Shown here one piece after another: positions 18,051 to 26,841 of a stretch of DNA of 64,000 nt. The translations under genes were made by a program, and so were the position numbers. Position 1 is the stretch's first letter; each line of letters begins with the position of its first letter. This DNA is from Bacillus sp. FJAT-29937 (GTDB lineage Bacteria; Bacillota; Bacilli; Bacillales; Cytobacillaceae), in NCBI RefSeq assembly GCF_001509555.1, contig NZ_LMAS01000001.1, positions 342,971-406,970 of the forward strand. The letters run 5' to 3'. The notes below the pieces were generated by a model. The model saw only the letters and a program-made list of their open reading frames with translations, was not told the DNA's origin and did not search any database.

Positions 18051-18109
18051 TTTATCTATTCCTACTGGTATCTTAAATATCCGATTTGTTGAAATTTACT
18101 ATTCACAAC

Positions 18110-18676
18110 TTAATCCGTTAAAACCTCCTCTAAATTCACACTAAAGCCCTCTAAAAGCTTCGATGTAACTCTTCCAATCTCAGCTTTCATGTCATGTTGT
18201 TCATACATTTCTTCATCGTTAAGAGCAAAAACTGTAATCGCATTTAACATCGGATTTACAATCCAGTATTCTTGAACACCATAGTTCATATATAGATTTA
18301 ATTTAGTGATTAAATCATGTGTTTGGTTAGAGGGACTTAAAATTTCTATGATCAAATTTGGAACCCCGATATACCTTTTGTCAGTAAATCCGCTCTTTTC
18401 ACAAATGACAGTCAAATCTGGTATAACAATTTTTGTTCCATCAATTTTTTCGTTTTTCAATTCAATATCAAACGGTGCATGAAACACTTCGCAAGGCTTT
18501 CCCTCAAGAAAATTACCTAATTTTATATGAAGCTTACTAGAAACTCTTTGATGCTTTGTTGCGGGTGAAGGAGACATATACACATATCCATCGATGTACT
18601 CTAGTAGTTCCTCAGACTTTTCTCGAATCTGGAAATATTCGTCTACGGAAATTGGATCCTTTCGATATAGATTCAC
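18110..18676 (-). CDS. Uma2 family (DUF820) putative endonuclease
   Basis: A 188-residue member of the Uma2/DUF820 family, a PD-(D/E)xK nuclease fold. The core acidic residues are visible in VIPDLTVICE (Asp), NLIIEILSPSN (Glu) and the Lys in HDLITKLNLYMNYGVQEYWIV. Family members are abundant in cyanobacteria and scattered in Bacilli; their substrate is unknown. It stands alone between the thermonuclease and the end of the ethanolamine cluster. Upstream sequence has no partner gene. Confidence 0.88.
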   Translation of the reverse strand: MNLYRKDPISVDEYFQIREKSEELLEYIDGYVYMSPSPATKHQRVSSKLHIKLGNFLEGKPCEVFHAPFDIELKNEKIDGTKIVIPDLTVICEKSGFTDKRYIGVPNLIIEILSPSNQTHDLITKLNLYMNYGVQEYWIVNPMLNAITVFALNDEEMYEQHDMKAEIGRVTSKLLEGFSVNLEEVLTD

Positions 18677-18761
18677 TCGTTATCACTCCTAATCGAATTA
18701 CCTATCTTCATTTTATCATGGGAAAAATTATTAACAATTCGAAAGTCATCCGAAAAAAAAA

Positions 18762-18783
18762 GAGAAGCACATACGCGCCTCCC
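18762..18783 (-). terminator. Rho-independent terminator of the ethanolamine operon
   Basis: Nine-base stem with three G-U pairs in minus-strand RNA (GGGAGGCGC-GTAT-GTGCTTCTC), followed by nine T. It lies 43 bases after the mdh stop and closes the long minus-strand cluster. Confidence 0.82.
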
Positions 18784-18826
18784 ATCACTATCTTAATATT
18801 TACTTAAAAGTTTAAGCACATTTTAA

Positions 18827-19774
18827 TTATTTTGCTGTTTTTAAGATTGACATAACATTTTGAACCGAATTAACTGATTGATCTAATGCGGCTTTCTCTT
18901 CCTGAGTCAAAGGAATTTCGATGACACTTTCAATCCCGTTGCCGCCTAAGATTGTTGGTACTCCAAGGTAGATATCGCTGTACCCATATTCACCCTCTAA
19001 GTAAGCGATGGAAGGCAGGATACGTTTCTTATCTTTTAAGATTGCTTCTGCCATTTGTACCATCGATGCTGCTGGTGCGTAATAAGCGCTTCCTTGGCCA
19101 AGTAAGTTGACGATTTCCCCTCCGCCTTTTCGAGTTCTTTCAACGATAGCTGCAATTTTTTCTGCTGAAAGAATTTTATCAAGAGGGATCCCGCCTGCAT
19201 AGGAATATCGCACTAATGGAACCATGTCATCTCCATGACCACCAAGGACAAAACCTGAAATATCTTCGATTGACACATTTAGTTCCTGTGCTACAAAAGT
19301 ATTGAAGCGTGCCGTATCTAATACACCAGACTGTCCAATTACACGATTTTTCGGAAAACCAGTCGTTTTGTAACATACATAGGTCATTGCATCTACCGGA
19401 TTGCTTAAAACAATAATATAGCTATTCGGTGCATGTTTTTTTACATTCTCAGAAACTTCGATCATAATTTTTTCATTTGTCGCAACTAAATCATCACGGC
19501 TCATTCCGGGATTTCTCGGAAGTCCAGCGGTAATTAATACGAGATCTGCGTCCTGAATATCTTCATAATTGGATGTACCAATAATGTTGGCATTAAAGCC
19601 TTGGACTGGACTGGCCTCTAACATATCAAGTGCTTTCCCTTTCGTTGGGTTCGTTTGAGAAGGGATGTCCACTATTACAATGTCGCCAAGTTCTTTTTGA
19701 GCCAGCATTAAAGCAGCAGTAGCACCTGTAAAACCTGCTCCGATTACTGCTATTTTTCTGCGTATAAAAGCCAT
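18827..19774 (-). CDS. Malate dehydrogenase homologue, last gene of the eut cluster
   Basis: NAD-dependent malate dehydrogenase of the LDH-like type (malate to oxaloacetate). The nucleotide loop GAGFTGAT, the substrate loop RNPGMSRDD with the malate-type Arg, NPVDAMTY, and the catalytic [14 protein letters not shown] are all kept; the 315 residues closely resemble Bacillus Mdh. The start ATG 19774 has GGAGGAG upstream. It follows the tailed BMC-H gene by 54 bases with no terminator between. A TCA-cycle mdh normally sits beside citZ-icd, so this may be a second copy; oxidising NADH from EutE is a plausible job. No targeting helix is evident. Confidence 0.9.
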   Translation of the reverse strand: MAFIRRKIAVIGAGFTGATAALMLAQKELGDIVIVDIPSQTNPTKGKALDMLEASPVQGFNANIIGTSNYEDIQDADLVLITAGLPRNPGMSRDDLVATNEKIMIEVSENVKKHAPNSYIIVLSNPVDAMTYVCYKTTGFPKNRVIGQSGVLDTARFNTFVAQELNVSIEDISGFVLGGHGDDMVPLVRYSYAGGIPLDKILSAEKIAAIVERTRKGGGEIVNLLGQGSAYYAPAASMVQMAEAILKDKKRILPSIAYLEGEYGYSDIYLGVPTILGGNGIESVIEIPLTQEEKAALDQSVNSVQNVMSILKTAK

Positions 19775-19828
19775 TTTTTCTCCTCCGTTCAATTATTTGG
19801 TTTTTTAAGCCCCATTTACTGTTGGAGG

Positions 19829-20215
19829 TTACTTTTCTTCTATACTATCATTCTCTTTATTTGATTTCTCTTTTGTTGCTTTATTGGAGCGTTTTGTTGC
19901 TGAAGGAAGTTCCGAACCTTTCTCCTCGGGCTTTTTTGCTTTTTCATCCTTTAATAACACATTATTGACATCCTCATCTGGATGTGGGATTACGTGGGAT
20001 GATACAAGCTCACCAACACGTGCTGCAGCTGCTTTCCCTACTTCAACAGCAGCTTGAACGGCGCTTACGTCTCCTTGCACAAGTACGGTCACAAGTGCTG
20101 CATCAATTTTTTCTTGCTTGACCAGCGTAACATCAGCTGCTTTCAGCATGGCATCAGCTGCTTCGATGCTACCGATAAGTCCTCTTGTTTCAATCATTCC
20201 TAATGCTCTGCCCAT
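19829..20215 (-). CDS. BMC-H shell protein with charged C-terminal tail (EutK/PduA-like)
   Basis: Hexameric shell protein of the ethanolamine microcompartment. Residues 1-92 are a single BMC domain (MGRALGMIETRGLIGSIEAADAM ... SSHVIPHP), close to EutM. Residues ~93-128 form a Lys/Glu/Ser-rich, probably disordered tail. E. coli EutK also adds a C-terminal domain to a BMC domain, but as a folded helix-turn-helix; this tail is different. The start ATG 20215 follows GAGGTGA. It lies two bases after eutN. Confidence 0.9.
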   Translation of the reverse strand: MGRALGMIETRGLIGSIEAADAMLKAADVTLVKQEKIDAALVTVLVQGDVSAVQAAVEVGKAAAARVGELVSSHVIPHPDEDVNNVLLKDEKAKKPEEKGSELPSATKRSNKATKEKSNKENDSIEEK

Positions 20216-20217
20216 AC

Positions 20218-20499
20218 TTATTCACCTCTCTCTGTTCCCGCATCAATCGAATCAATAATCCCAATAATAAGGGCGTCAATAGGCAAGTTTGATGCATCAG
20301 ACATATTAGCTGCCGCGGTTCCACGCGTTACAAGGACTCTGTCGCCATTACCTGCACCAATTCGATCAACAGCAACAAATGGAGATTCCACAGCTTTGCC
20401 ATTTGGTAATTCAGGTTGAACAATTAAAAATTTCAAGCCTCGTAAGTCATCTTCTTTCCTTGTAGCCCAGACATTACCGATTACAGTCCCTAATTGCAT
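20218..20499 (-). CDS. eutN: Microcompartment vertex protein EutN/CcmL
   Basis: Pentameric BMC-P protein that caps the vertices of the shell. The 93 residues carry the family marks GTVIGNVWATRK at the start, LKFLIVQPELPNG, and VDRIGAGNGDRVLVTRGTAA. I start at ATG 20499, with AAGGGG upstream; an in-frame TTG at 20505 is possible. It overlaps the end of the preceding gene by ten bases, so translation is coupled. Confidence 0.93.
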   Translation of the reverse strand: MQLGTVIGNVWATRKEDDLRGLKFLIVQPELPNGKAVESPFVAVDRIGAGNGDRVLVTRGTAAANMSDASNLPIDALIIGIIDSIDAGTERGE

Positions 20500-21182
20500 G
20501 AACAAATCGCCCCTTTTGGATCAATTACCTTGATGCTCTTTCCCAATTCCCGTGCTGTATCACGTGCCAATGGGGTGATAATCGTATTTTTGTCAACCAG
20601 TATCTGGTCACCTACATAATCTTGTACATCTCTATGTGTGATGAGTTTCTTCTTCTCGTTAGCTTGGCTTTTTTCAGAATAAGTTTTTAGAATTTCCTTT
20701 TCCTTATTAAGAAAAGAAGCGATTGATTCCACTTTCACACCTAATTTTCCTAATGTATCCTTATATCCTAGCAATTGAGATAAATAAGCTCGATTAGGAC
20801 TATTTTGATGGTCATTAAATATATACCTTTGCAAATAGTCCGCTGGTATTAACGATACAGGAACATACTCAAGAATACAGTTCGAAAGCAATTCACTCTC
20901 ATGTGTATCACTTATTCCAAGGGCACCTTTTACTAATAAATCTTGTTTTGCATTTAAGAAAATAACCTTTGATACTGTATGCATTTCTAAATTTTCGATG
21001 GAGTCAAAAAGAATAATATTCCACTTTGATTCAATGGCTAATAAATCCTTTTGATTTAAACTCTTTTGATCTCCAACTATTAGTAGATTTTCTTTAGATC
21101 TATCAATAGATTGATTTTCTGTGATATTTAGATTCTTTATGACTTCCAGCACGATTTGTTCAATCAATTTGCGATCCATCAT
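20490..21182 (-). CDS. Conserved ethanolamine-operon protein of unknown function
   Basis: A 230-residue protein of the type found only in Firmicute eut operons (TIGR02536-like, as I recall), with no assigned reaction. The first ~18 residues (LIEQIVLEVIKNLN) form an amphipathic helix like those on PduL and EutC, suggesting it is packaged in the compartment. The C-terminal part (LITHRDVQDYVGDQILV ... ITPLARDTARELGKSIKVI) resembles the N-terminal region of EutQ/EutT-type proteins, where a helix-turn pattern of this kind recurs. It ends in a CSCN cysteine pair. The start overlaps the pduL stop by four bases. Confidence 0.8.
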   Translation of the reverse strand: MMDRKLIEQIVLEVIKNLNITENQSIDRSKENLLIVGDQKSLNQKDLLAIESKWNIILFDSIENLEMHTVSKVIFLNAKQDLLVKGALGISDTHESELLSNCILEYVPVSLIPADYLQRYIFNDHQNSPNRAYLSQLLGYKDTLGKLGVKVESIASFLNKEKEILKTYSEKSQANEKKKLITHRDVQDYVGDQILVDKNTIITPLARDTARELGKSIKVIDPKGAICSCN

Positions 21183-21832
21183 ACTATTCCCTCGTATTTT
21201 TTAAGTTTCCCCATCGTTTTTCCCGTAATAAGGCCTGCGTTCGCTTCATCTGTATCGACATGCATTTCAAGCTTGTACCTAGTGGAAACCCGAATTAAAA
21301 CTTTCCCAAGAGTGACGGGACGCTCACCATCAACCTCTATTTTGACATATTCCCCATTCTCCACTCCAAATGATGCAGCATCTTCAGGATTCATGTGAAT
21401 ATGAGCCTGTGCGATGATTAGACCTTCGCTTTTATAGATGCTGCCTCTTGGACCGACAAGCGTAATAGGAGCAGATCCCTCAATATCACCCGATTCTCGC
21501 AGAGGCGGTTTCAATCCTAATTTAACAGAATCAGTCCGACTTACCTCTACTTGGGTAATATGACGCGCAGGACCAAGAATGCGCACTTTTTCGATGCTCC
21601 CTCTTGGTCCTACAATGGTAATCGTTTCATTGGCGGCAAATTGACCAGGCTGTGATAAATCTGCCTTTTTCGTTAACTCATATCCCTCACCAAATAGGGA
21701 TTCTAGGTCGCTTTTACTTAAATGACAATGTCGAGCAGAAACAGCCATTGGTACGGAAGAATGATTTGCCGTTGCTCCATTTAACTTTGCAAGGACTTCA
21801 TCCACAATCGATTGAATGGCATGTTCATTCAT
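21179..21832 (-). CDS. pduL: Phosphate acyltransferase PduL (EutD role)
   Basis: Makes acetyl phosphate and CoA from acetyl-CoA inside the compartment, in place of EutD. The two PduL repeats are present, with zinc-ligand histidines in VSARHCHLS and HIHMNP, and EMHVDTDEAN near the end. Residues 5-17 (AIQSIVDEVLAKL) form the N-terminal encapsulation-type helix, followed by a short flexible linker. At 217 residues it is of normal length. The start ATG 21832 has TAGGAG upstream. Confidence 0.93.
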   Translation of the reverse strand: MNEHAIQSIVDEVLAKLNGATANHSSVPMAVSARHCHLSKSDLESLFGEGYELTKKADLSQPGQFAANETITIVGPRGSIEKVRILGPARHITQVEVSRTDSVKLGLKPPLRESGDIEGSAPITLVGPRGSIYKSEGLIIAQAHIHMNPEDAASFGVENGEYVKIEVDGERPVTLGKVLIRVSTRYKLEMHVDTDEANAGLITGKTMGKLKKYEGIV

Positions 21833-21863
21833 GTTTCATGCTCCTAACTAAATATTCTACTAT

Positions 21864-22157
21864 TTATTCTTTAATATCGATCTTTGGTAAAATGCTTTCT
21901 AATTCGTTATGTGGGCGTGGAATTACATGGACAGACATAAGCTCGCCAACACGTGTTGCTGCTGCTGCACCAGCATCAGTAGCCGCCTTCACTGCACCTA
22001 CATCGCCGCGTACTAGAACTGTTACAATTCCTCCACCAACATGAACCTTACCTACTAAATGAACATTCGCTGCCTTTACCATTGCGTCAGCTGCTTCCAC
22101 AGATGCTACTAAACCTTTAGTTTCAATCATTCCTAATGCTGTTAATTCTCTACTCAT
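21864..22157 (-). CDS. eutM: BMC-H shell protein EutM
   Basis: Major hexameric facet protein. The 97 residues are a single BMC domain: [24 protein letters not shown], then the pore-region [19 protein letters not shown], and the closing HVIPRPH. A strong TAGGAGG precedes ATG 22157. It lies 16 bases from eutE. It is the shorter, tail-less relative of the BMC-H at 19829. Confidence 0.95.
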   Translation of the reverse strand: MSRELTALGMIETKGLVASVEAADAMVKAANVHLVGKVHVGGGIVTVLVRGDVGAVKAATDAGAAAATRVGELMSVHVIPRPHNELESILPKIDIKE

Positions 22158-22173
22158 TTTAATTTCCTCCTAA

Positions 22174-23706
22174 TTAGTTAGTTTGATATTTTTGGACTAC
22201 TTGATTAACCATTTCAGCAATAACTTTTGCATCTACCTTACCTAATGGTGATACTTGCTTTAGTACTTGGTCAACAATATTTTCAATATCATTATTGCCA
22301 GTCACTTCTTTTCTTTCTTGCACAGTGGAATTGGATGGCTTAGGAATGCTAACTTCCTTAATCCCATAAGCCATTCTCTTTATATTAAGGAGATGACGTG
22401 CTGTGACGTTATCTGAAGTAATATTTCCTCCAAATGAACCGCAGCCAAGTGTTAATGATGGTGTTAAAGCTGTTGTTGCCCCAACTGCTCCAATCGATGA
22501 AAGGGTATTTACCATTAACCTGGATACAGGCATTTCAAGAGCAAATTCTTTTGCTACAGTATCATCTTCTGTATGAAGGGACAGGCTATGTCCTCTTCCC
22601 CCTAGATTTAGAAGCTTTAAGCAGTATTCCTTTGCTTCTTCATAGCTCTTAGCGGTATATAAGGCAAAGATTGGCGATAGTTTTTCAATTGAAAATGGAA
22701 CATCCTTACCAACCCTTGTCTCTTCGGCAATTAACACTCTTGTGTCAGCAGGTACAGTGATACCTGCCATTTGAGCAATCTTTACTGCAGATTGTCCTAC
22801 AATATTTGGATTTAATTTTCCTGGGGCAGTACAAATCACTTTTTCAACAAGAACTTTTTCCTCGTTATTAAGTAAATAAGCTCCATTATTCTTCAGTTCA
22901 CGAATAACCATTTGCTGGATATTACGGTCTACAACTAAAGCTTGCTCTGTTGCACAAATTGTTCCGTTATCAAATGATTTACTATCAATAATCATTGATA
23001 CAGTCTTAGAAACATTTGCCGTTTTCTCAATATAGCAAGGAACATTTCCAGGACCTACTCCATAAGCAGGTTTGCCGGAGCTGTAAGCAGCCTTTACTAA
23101 TGCGCCGCCACCCGTTGCTAGAATGACATTCACATCTCTGTGCTTCATTAATTCGTTCGTAGCAGGCATGGATGGCTTAGAAATCCAGCCAATTAAACCT
23201 GCAGGTGCTCCGGCTTGAACAGCTGCTTCATGACAAATTTTCAATGCTTCAACGGTGCATTTAACTGCACGTGGATGTGGGCTTACAACAATTGCATTTC
23301 TTGTTTTTAGAGAAATCAATGTTTTAAAAATCGCAGTAGACGTTGGGTTTGTTGTTGGAATGATACCTGCAACCACGCCGAAAGGATATGCAACTTCAGT
23401 TACTTTATTTACTTTGTCCTCCCGGATAATCCCAACTGTCTTTTCATCCTTAATTGATTCGTAAACAGCCATGGAACCGACTTCGTTTTTAATCTTTTTA
23501 TGTTCGACGATACCCATGCCTGTTTCCTCAACTGCCATTTCAGCAAGCTCATGGGATTTCGCAAATGCGGCTTGGGCAACACGTTTGACGATTTCATCAA
23601 CCTGTTCCTGCGAATAAGACATGTATTTCAATTGCGCTTCCTTGGCAAGCTTAACGGCATTTCGCATTTCTTGCAGCGACTGGAGATCATGATCAAATTG
23701 CATCAT
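22174..23706 (-). CDS. eutE: Acylating acetaldehyde dehydrogenase EutE
   Basis: Converts acetaldehyde, CoA and NAD+ to acetyl-CoA and NADH in the compartment lumen. The aldehyde-dehydrogenase fold is complete, with catalytic Cys in NGTICATEQALVV, and motifs PTTNPTSTAIFK, SPHPRA and GPGNVPCYI. The final ~45 residues after a linker carry two amphipathic helices (IENIVDQVLKQV and IAEMVNQVVQKY), which look like encapsulation signals; E. coli EutE is shorter and lacks this C-terminal arrangement. Total 510 residues. The start is ATG 23706, GAGAGGAG upstream. Confidence 0.95.
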   Translation of the reverse strand: MMQFDHDLQSLQEMRNAVKLAKEAQLKYMSYSQEQVDEIVKRVAQAAFAKSHELAEMAVEETGMGIVEHKKIKNEVGSMAVYESIKDEKTVGIIREDKVNKVTEVAYPFGVVAGIIPTTNPTSTAIFKTLISLKTRNAIVVSPHPRAVKCTVEALKICHEAAVQAGAPAGLIGWISKPSMPATNELMKHRDVNVILATGGGALVKAAYSSGKPAYGVGPGNVPCYIEKTANVSKTVSMIIDSKSFDNGTICATEQALVVDRNIQQMVIRELKNNGAYLLNNEEKVLVEKVICTAPGKLNPNIVGQSAVKIAQMAGITVPADTRVLIAEETRVGKDVPFSIEKLSPIFALYTAKSYEEAKEYCLKLLNLGGRGHSLSLHTEDDTVAKEFALEMPVSRLMVNTLSSIGAVGATTALTPSLTLGCGSFGGNITSDNVTARHLLNIKRMAYGIKEVSIPKPSNSTVQERKEVTGNNDIENIVDQVLKQVSPLGKVDAKVIAEMVNQVVQKYQTN

Positions 23707-23737
23707 AACACACTCCTCTCTTTAAAAATATAAAACT

Positions 23738-24391
23738 CTAATATTTAATCGGGTTTTGAGCAATTTCCAAAATGGCATCACGGAAAGCATCCGCGGCTGC
23801 CTGACAAGCTGATTGGGAGCCTGTCAGCAATCCCCCGCCAAAGTTAGTTTCAGACGGCGGTCCGAAAAACTTAACCATTTTAACATCAGCTGCCTTCATC
23901 GCAGCATCCAATCCATATACAGCTTCCAATGGCGGAGCGATAAGATAGGCTAGTGGTTCCCCTTGCCTAATTCCCGCTTCCTTAGAAAGATAGGAACCTG
24001 TTCTTGATACGACATGGGCATACAAGGCATGTGTCTTTTCATGGTTTAGTGCTTCGAAATAAGCATCCGATTCAGCGGTTTGAAGCACTGCATCCATCCC
24101 GCTTTTTACTTCATCTGGTGAAGGTCCGGCTAGAATTCCAATCATCTCACCCGATAAAGGTCCGGAAGCATGACCGGATCCAGCATAAAAGGAACGGGCA
24201 TAAACTACTTCTACGGCCGCTCTTTTCGTTGCTTCGTCAAGTGCGGTATAGCCAATATCATCGACCGTAGAGGTGAATATGGCTAAGCTTCGCTGGTGTG
24301 GTTCAAGACTAAATTGCTTCGCCAAATCTGGGTCAACATTTGGAATAACCCGAACGGCTAAAATATCAGCGTGAATACGTTCTAAAGCCAA
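23738..24391 (-). CDS. eutL: BMC-T shell protein EutL
   Basis: Trimeric tandem-BMC shell protein with a gated pore. The 217 residues start LERIHADILAVRVIPNVDP and end GSQSACQAAADAFRDAI, both typical of EutL; the two BMC repeats meet around residue 110. The start is a TTG at 24391 with GGGGGGAAGG upstream and no better start nearby. It is 13 bases from eutC1. Confidence 0.94.
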   Translation of the reverse strand: MALERIHADILAVRVIPNVDPDLAKQFSLEPHQRSLAIFTSTVDDIGYTALDEATKRAAVEVVYARSFYAGSGHASGPLSGEMIGILAGPSPDEVKSGMDAVLQTAESDAYFEALNHEKTHALYAHVVSRTGSYLSKEAGIRQGEPLAYLIAPPLEAVYGLDAAMKAADVKMVKFFGPPSETNFGGGLLTGSQSACQAAADAFRDAILEIAQNPIKY

Positions 24392-24403
24392 AATCCTTCC
24401 CCC

Positions 24404-25447
24404 CTAGCTTTCCTTTTGTACAAGTGACACTCCACTAGCTTCATATTTTAGTATTTTTTGAATAACAGTTCCGAGATAGGCTCCAGCCTCTACAGGCGGA
24501 ATACCACCTTTGTGGATATTCGAGATGACCATTCGATCTGCTTCAATTGTTCCTTTTTTCGGTTCATAGCATAGATAGGCACTCAATGACTCTGCACTAA
24601 CAAGTCCTGGTCGTTCACCAATGAGTAAGACGACTACTTTTGGGTTTAGCAGTTCGCCTACATCATCCATAACCGCAACTCGTCCTTTTTCGATATAAAA
24701 AGGAGTACCCGTATCAATGCCTAAGCTCTTTAATGATTGCTGAAGGGATAAGTATACATCCTCAGCATTTTCTTCAACTGCACTCGAGCTTAGTCCGTCC
24801 GAAACAATGATTTGAACAGTGGGTGCCTTTTTGCATTTTTCCTTAATAACCTGCTTCGCTTCTTCAGAAAGCTTGCGTCCATAATCAGGACGGCGGATGT
24901 AAACCTCTTTATCGCTTACCATCGTGCTTACTTTAAAAAGATCAAGCCGTTCTAAAAGATCCTTATTTACATCCCCATACACAGCATCGACAGCAGCTGC
25001 GTGATCATAGCGGAATTTCAACCAAGTGCTCGTCTTCGGCCTCAAGCCTGCTCTTCCAACTCCAATTCGAGCAGGAGTCTTACTAATGAGATCTTTAAGG
25101 TCTTCCGGATTTAATGGGTTTTCAATTCCGGAGACTGGATAAACAGCTTGCTCATGCTGCTTTTCTTTCCGAGCAACAGCTTCTTTCTCACTTGAAGATT
25201 TGGATGGCTTGGTATCAATGTAATTTCGAATTTCAACCTTCCCATGAGCCCGTTCCTCATCCGTTTTCAAGCTAGGTACATTATCAATTGAACGATATGT
25301 ACTTTTAGCTTCTGAACTTGATGTATGATCCCAAAACTTAACTGCCGATTCAGTTCTATTTAAGGTTCCATTACCATCAGTGCTGCTTTGTGCTTGTATC
25401 TTTTCAACAATTAGTTTTGTAACTTTTTCAATTAGCTCAGGATTCAT
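24404..25447 (-). CDS. eutC: Ethanolamine ammonia-lyase small subunit, copy 1
   Basis: Small subunit of the B12-dependent lyase EutBC. The conserved core (residues ~108-345) shows ARIGVGRAGLRP, FRYDHAAAVDAVYGDV, IVSDGLSSSAVEE, ERPGLVSAESLSAYL and the B12-binding region NIHKGGIPPVEAGAY. The N-terminus has a short amphipathic helix (residues ~3-18, ELIEKVTKLIVEKI) and then an ~85-residue Ser/Lys/Glu-rich linker, longer than in E. coli EutC or in copy 2. The start is ATG 25447, TAGGAG nine bases upstream (347 residues). Confidence 0.94.
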   Translation of the reverse strand: MNPELIEKVTKLIVEKIQAQSSTDGNGTLNRTESAVKFWDHTSSSEAKSTYRSIDNVPSLKTDEERAHGKVEIRNYIDTKPSKSSSEKEAVARKEKQHEQAVYPVSGIENPLNPEDLKDLISKTPARIGVGRAGLRPKTSTWLKFRYDHAAAVDAVYGDVNKDLLERLDLFKVSTMVSDKEVYIRRPDYGRKLSEEAKQVIKEKCKKAPTVQIIVSDGLSSSAVEENAEDVYLSLQQSLKSLGIDTGTPFYIEKGRVAVMDDVGELLNPKVVVLLIGERPGLVSAESLSAYLCYEPKKGTIEADRMVISNIHKGGIPPVEAGAYLGTVIQKILKYEASGVSLVQKES

Positions 25448-25459
25448 TTCATTCAACTC

Positions 25460-26824
25460 CTATCGTGAAAAAATGGTTGGATCCCCAGCGATTTTACTCA
25501 GCTTGCCATTTTCATAGATCCCCATTTTTTCGAGCCATTCATTAAAGATTGGGGAAGGGCGTTTGTTCAAAGTTTGTCTTAATGTTGCTACATCATGATA
25601 GCTTAGCGATTGATAATTCAACATACAGTCATCACCCATTGGAGTGGCGATTACAAAGTTCACACCAGCTGCGGTAAGCAACACACTAAGATCTTCAATG
25701 TCATTTTGATCTGCTTTAATATGGTTCGTATAGCAGATATCCACACCCATTGGAAGTCCATGCATTTTCCCCATGAAATGATCTTCTAAACCAGCACGAA
25801 TGACTTGCTTATTGTTATAAAGGTACTCAGGACCGATAAAGCCAACCACAGTATTGACAATATATGGATCATAATAACGAGCAAACCCGTAATTCCTTGA
25901 TTCAAGCGTCATTTGGTCAATTCCGAAATGTGCTTCAGCTGACAATTCAGAGCCCTGTCCAGTTTCAAAGTATAAACGCTGTGGACCTGTACCTGTTCCT
26001 AAAGTCCTAGCCATATCGTTGGCTTCCTCGAGTAAGGATGCTGTAATGCCGAAGGAACGGTTCGCTGCCTCTGTTCCAGCAATGCTTTGGAAAATCATAT
26101 CTGCAGGTGCACCTTGTTCAATGGCCTTCATTTGCGCCGTTACATGAGCAAGTACGCAATTTTGAGTTGGAATATCCCATTCATTAATAAAATCATGTGT
26201 AGCATGAAGCAAGCGCTTTACACTTTCAACAGAGTCATCAACAGGGTTTATTCCGATTACCGCATCCCCCATCCCATAGGATAATCCTTCCTTCAAAGAG
26301 GCAATCATCCCCTCTACACTATCAGTTGGATGGTTAGGCTGAAGCCGAGAAGCTAGTGTACCTTTATATCCGATTGTAATATTGCATTTTGTTAAAATTT
26401 CAATTTTATTGGCTGCATGAACAAGATCAAGGTTTGACATAATTTTCGCCGCAGCAGCAATCATTTCACTATTTAACCCAAGACTTAATCTTTTTAAATC
26501 TTCCCCAGTAGTCAAATCGCTCAATATATATTCTCGAAGCTCTGCAACTGACCAGTTTTTAATTGATTGATAAACAGGTTCCTTAATTTGACTTTCAATA
26601 ATCCTGGATACTTCATCTTGTTCCGGGGATAGTAATGGGTTTTCACGAATATCAGAAAGAGTCAAATAACTAAGCACTTCTTTAGCGGCAATTCGTTCCT
26701 GGACGGTTTCTGCTGCTACTCCTGCCAAACGATCTCCCGATTTTTCTTCATTCGCCTTCGCAAATAAATCTTTTAACGAAGTGAATTGATAGACCGTTCC
26801 TAAATAGTTGGTTTGCAGTTTCAT
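25460..26824 (-). CDS. eutB: Ethanolamine ammonia-lyase large subunit, copy 1 (intact)
   Basis: Catalytic TIM-barrel subunit of ethanolamine ammonia-lyase (ethanolamine to acetaldehyde and NH3, adenosylcobalamin-dependent). It is 454 residues, the usual length, with no interruption. Clear motifs are SYGMGDAVIGINPVDDS, FQSIAGTEAANRSFG, LYFETGQGSELSAEAH, and GVDICYTNHIKADQND with the canonical E. coli-like CDICYTNH. The start ATG 26824 has AAAGGAGGGG upstream. It lies between eutA and eutC1 in the classical eutABC order. The second, divergent copy at 33865-35223 is broken. Confidence 0.96.
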   Translation of the reverse strand: MKLQTNYLGTVYQFTSLKDLFAKANEEKSGDRLAGVAAETVQERIAAKEVLSYLTLSDIRENPLLSPEQDEVSRIIESQIKEPVYQSIKNWSVAELREYILSDLTTGEDLKRLSLGLNSEMIAAAAKIMSNLDLVHAANKIEILTKCNITIGYKGTLASRLQPNHPTDSVEGMIASLKEGLSYGMGDAVIGINPVDDSVESVKRLLHATHDFINEWDIPTQNCVLAHVTAQMKAIEQGAPADMIFQSIAGTEAANRSFGITASLLEEANDMARTLGTGTGPQRLYFETGQGSELSAEAHFGIDQMTLESRNYGFARYYDPYIVNTVVGFIGPEYLYNNKQVIRAGLEDHFMGKMHGLPMGVDICYTNHIKADQNDIEDLSVLLTAAGVNFVIATPMGDDCMLNYQSLSYHDVATLRQTLNKRPSPIFNEWLEKMGIYENGKLSKIAGDPTIFSR

Positions 26825-26841
26825 AGAAAACCCCTCCTTTC

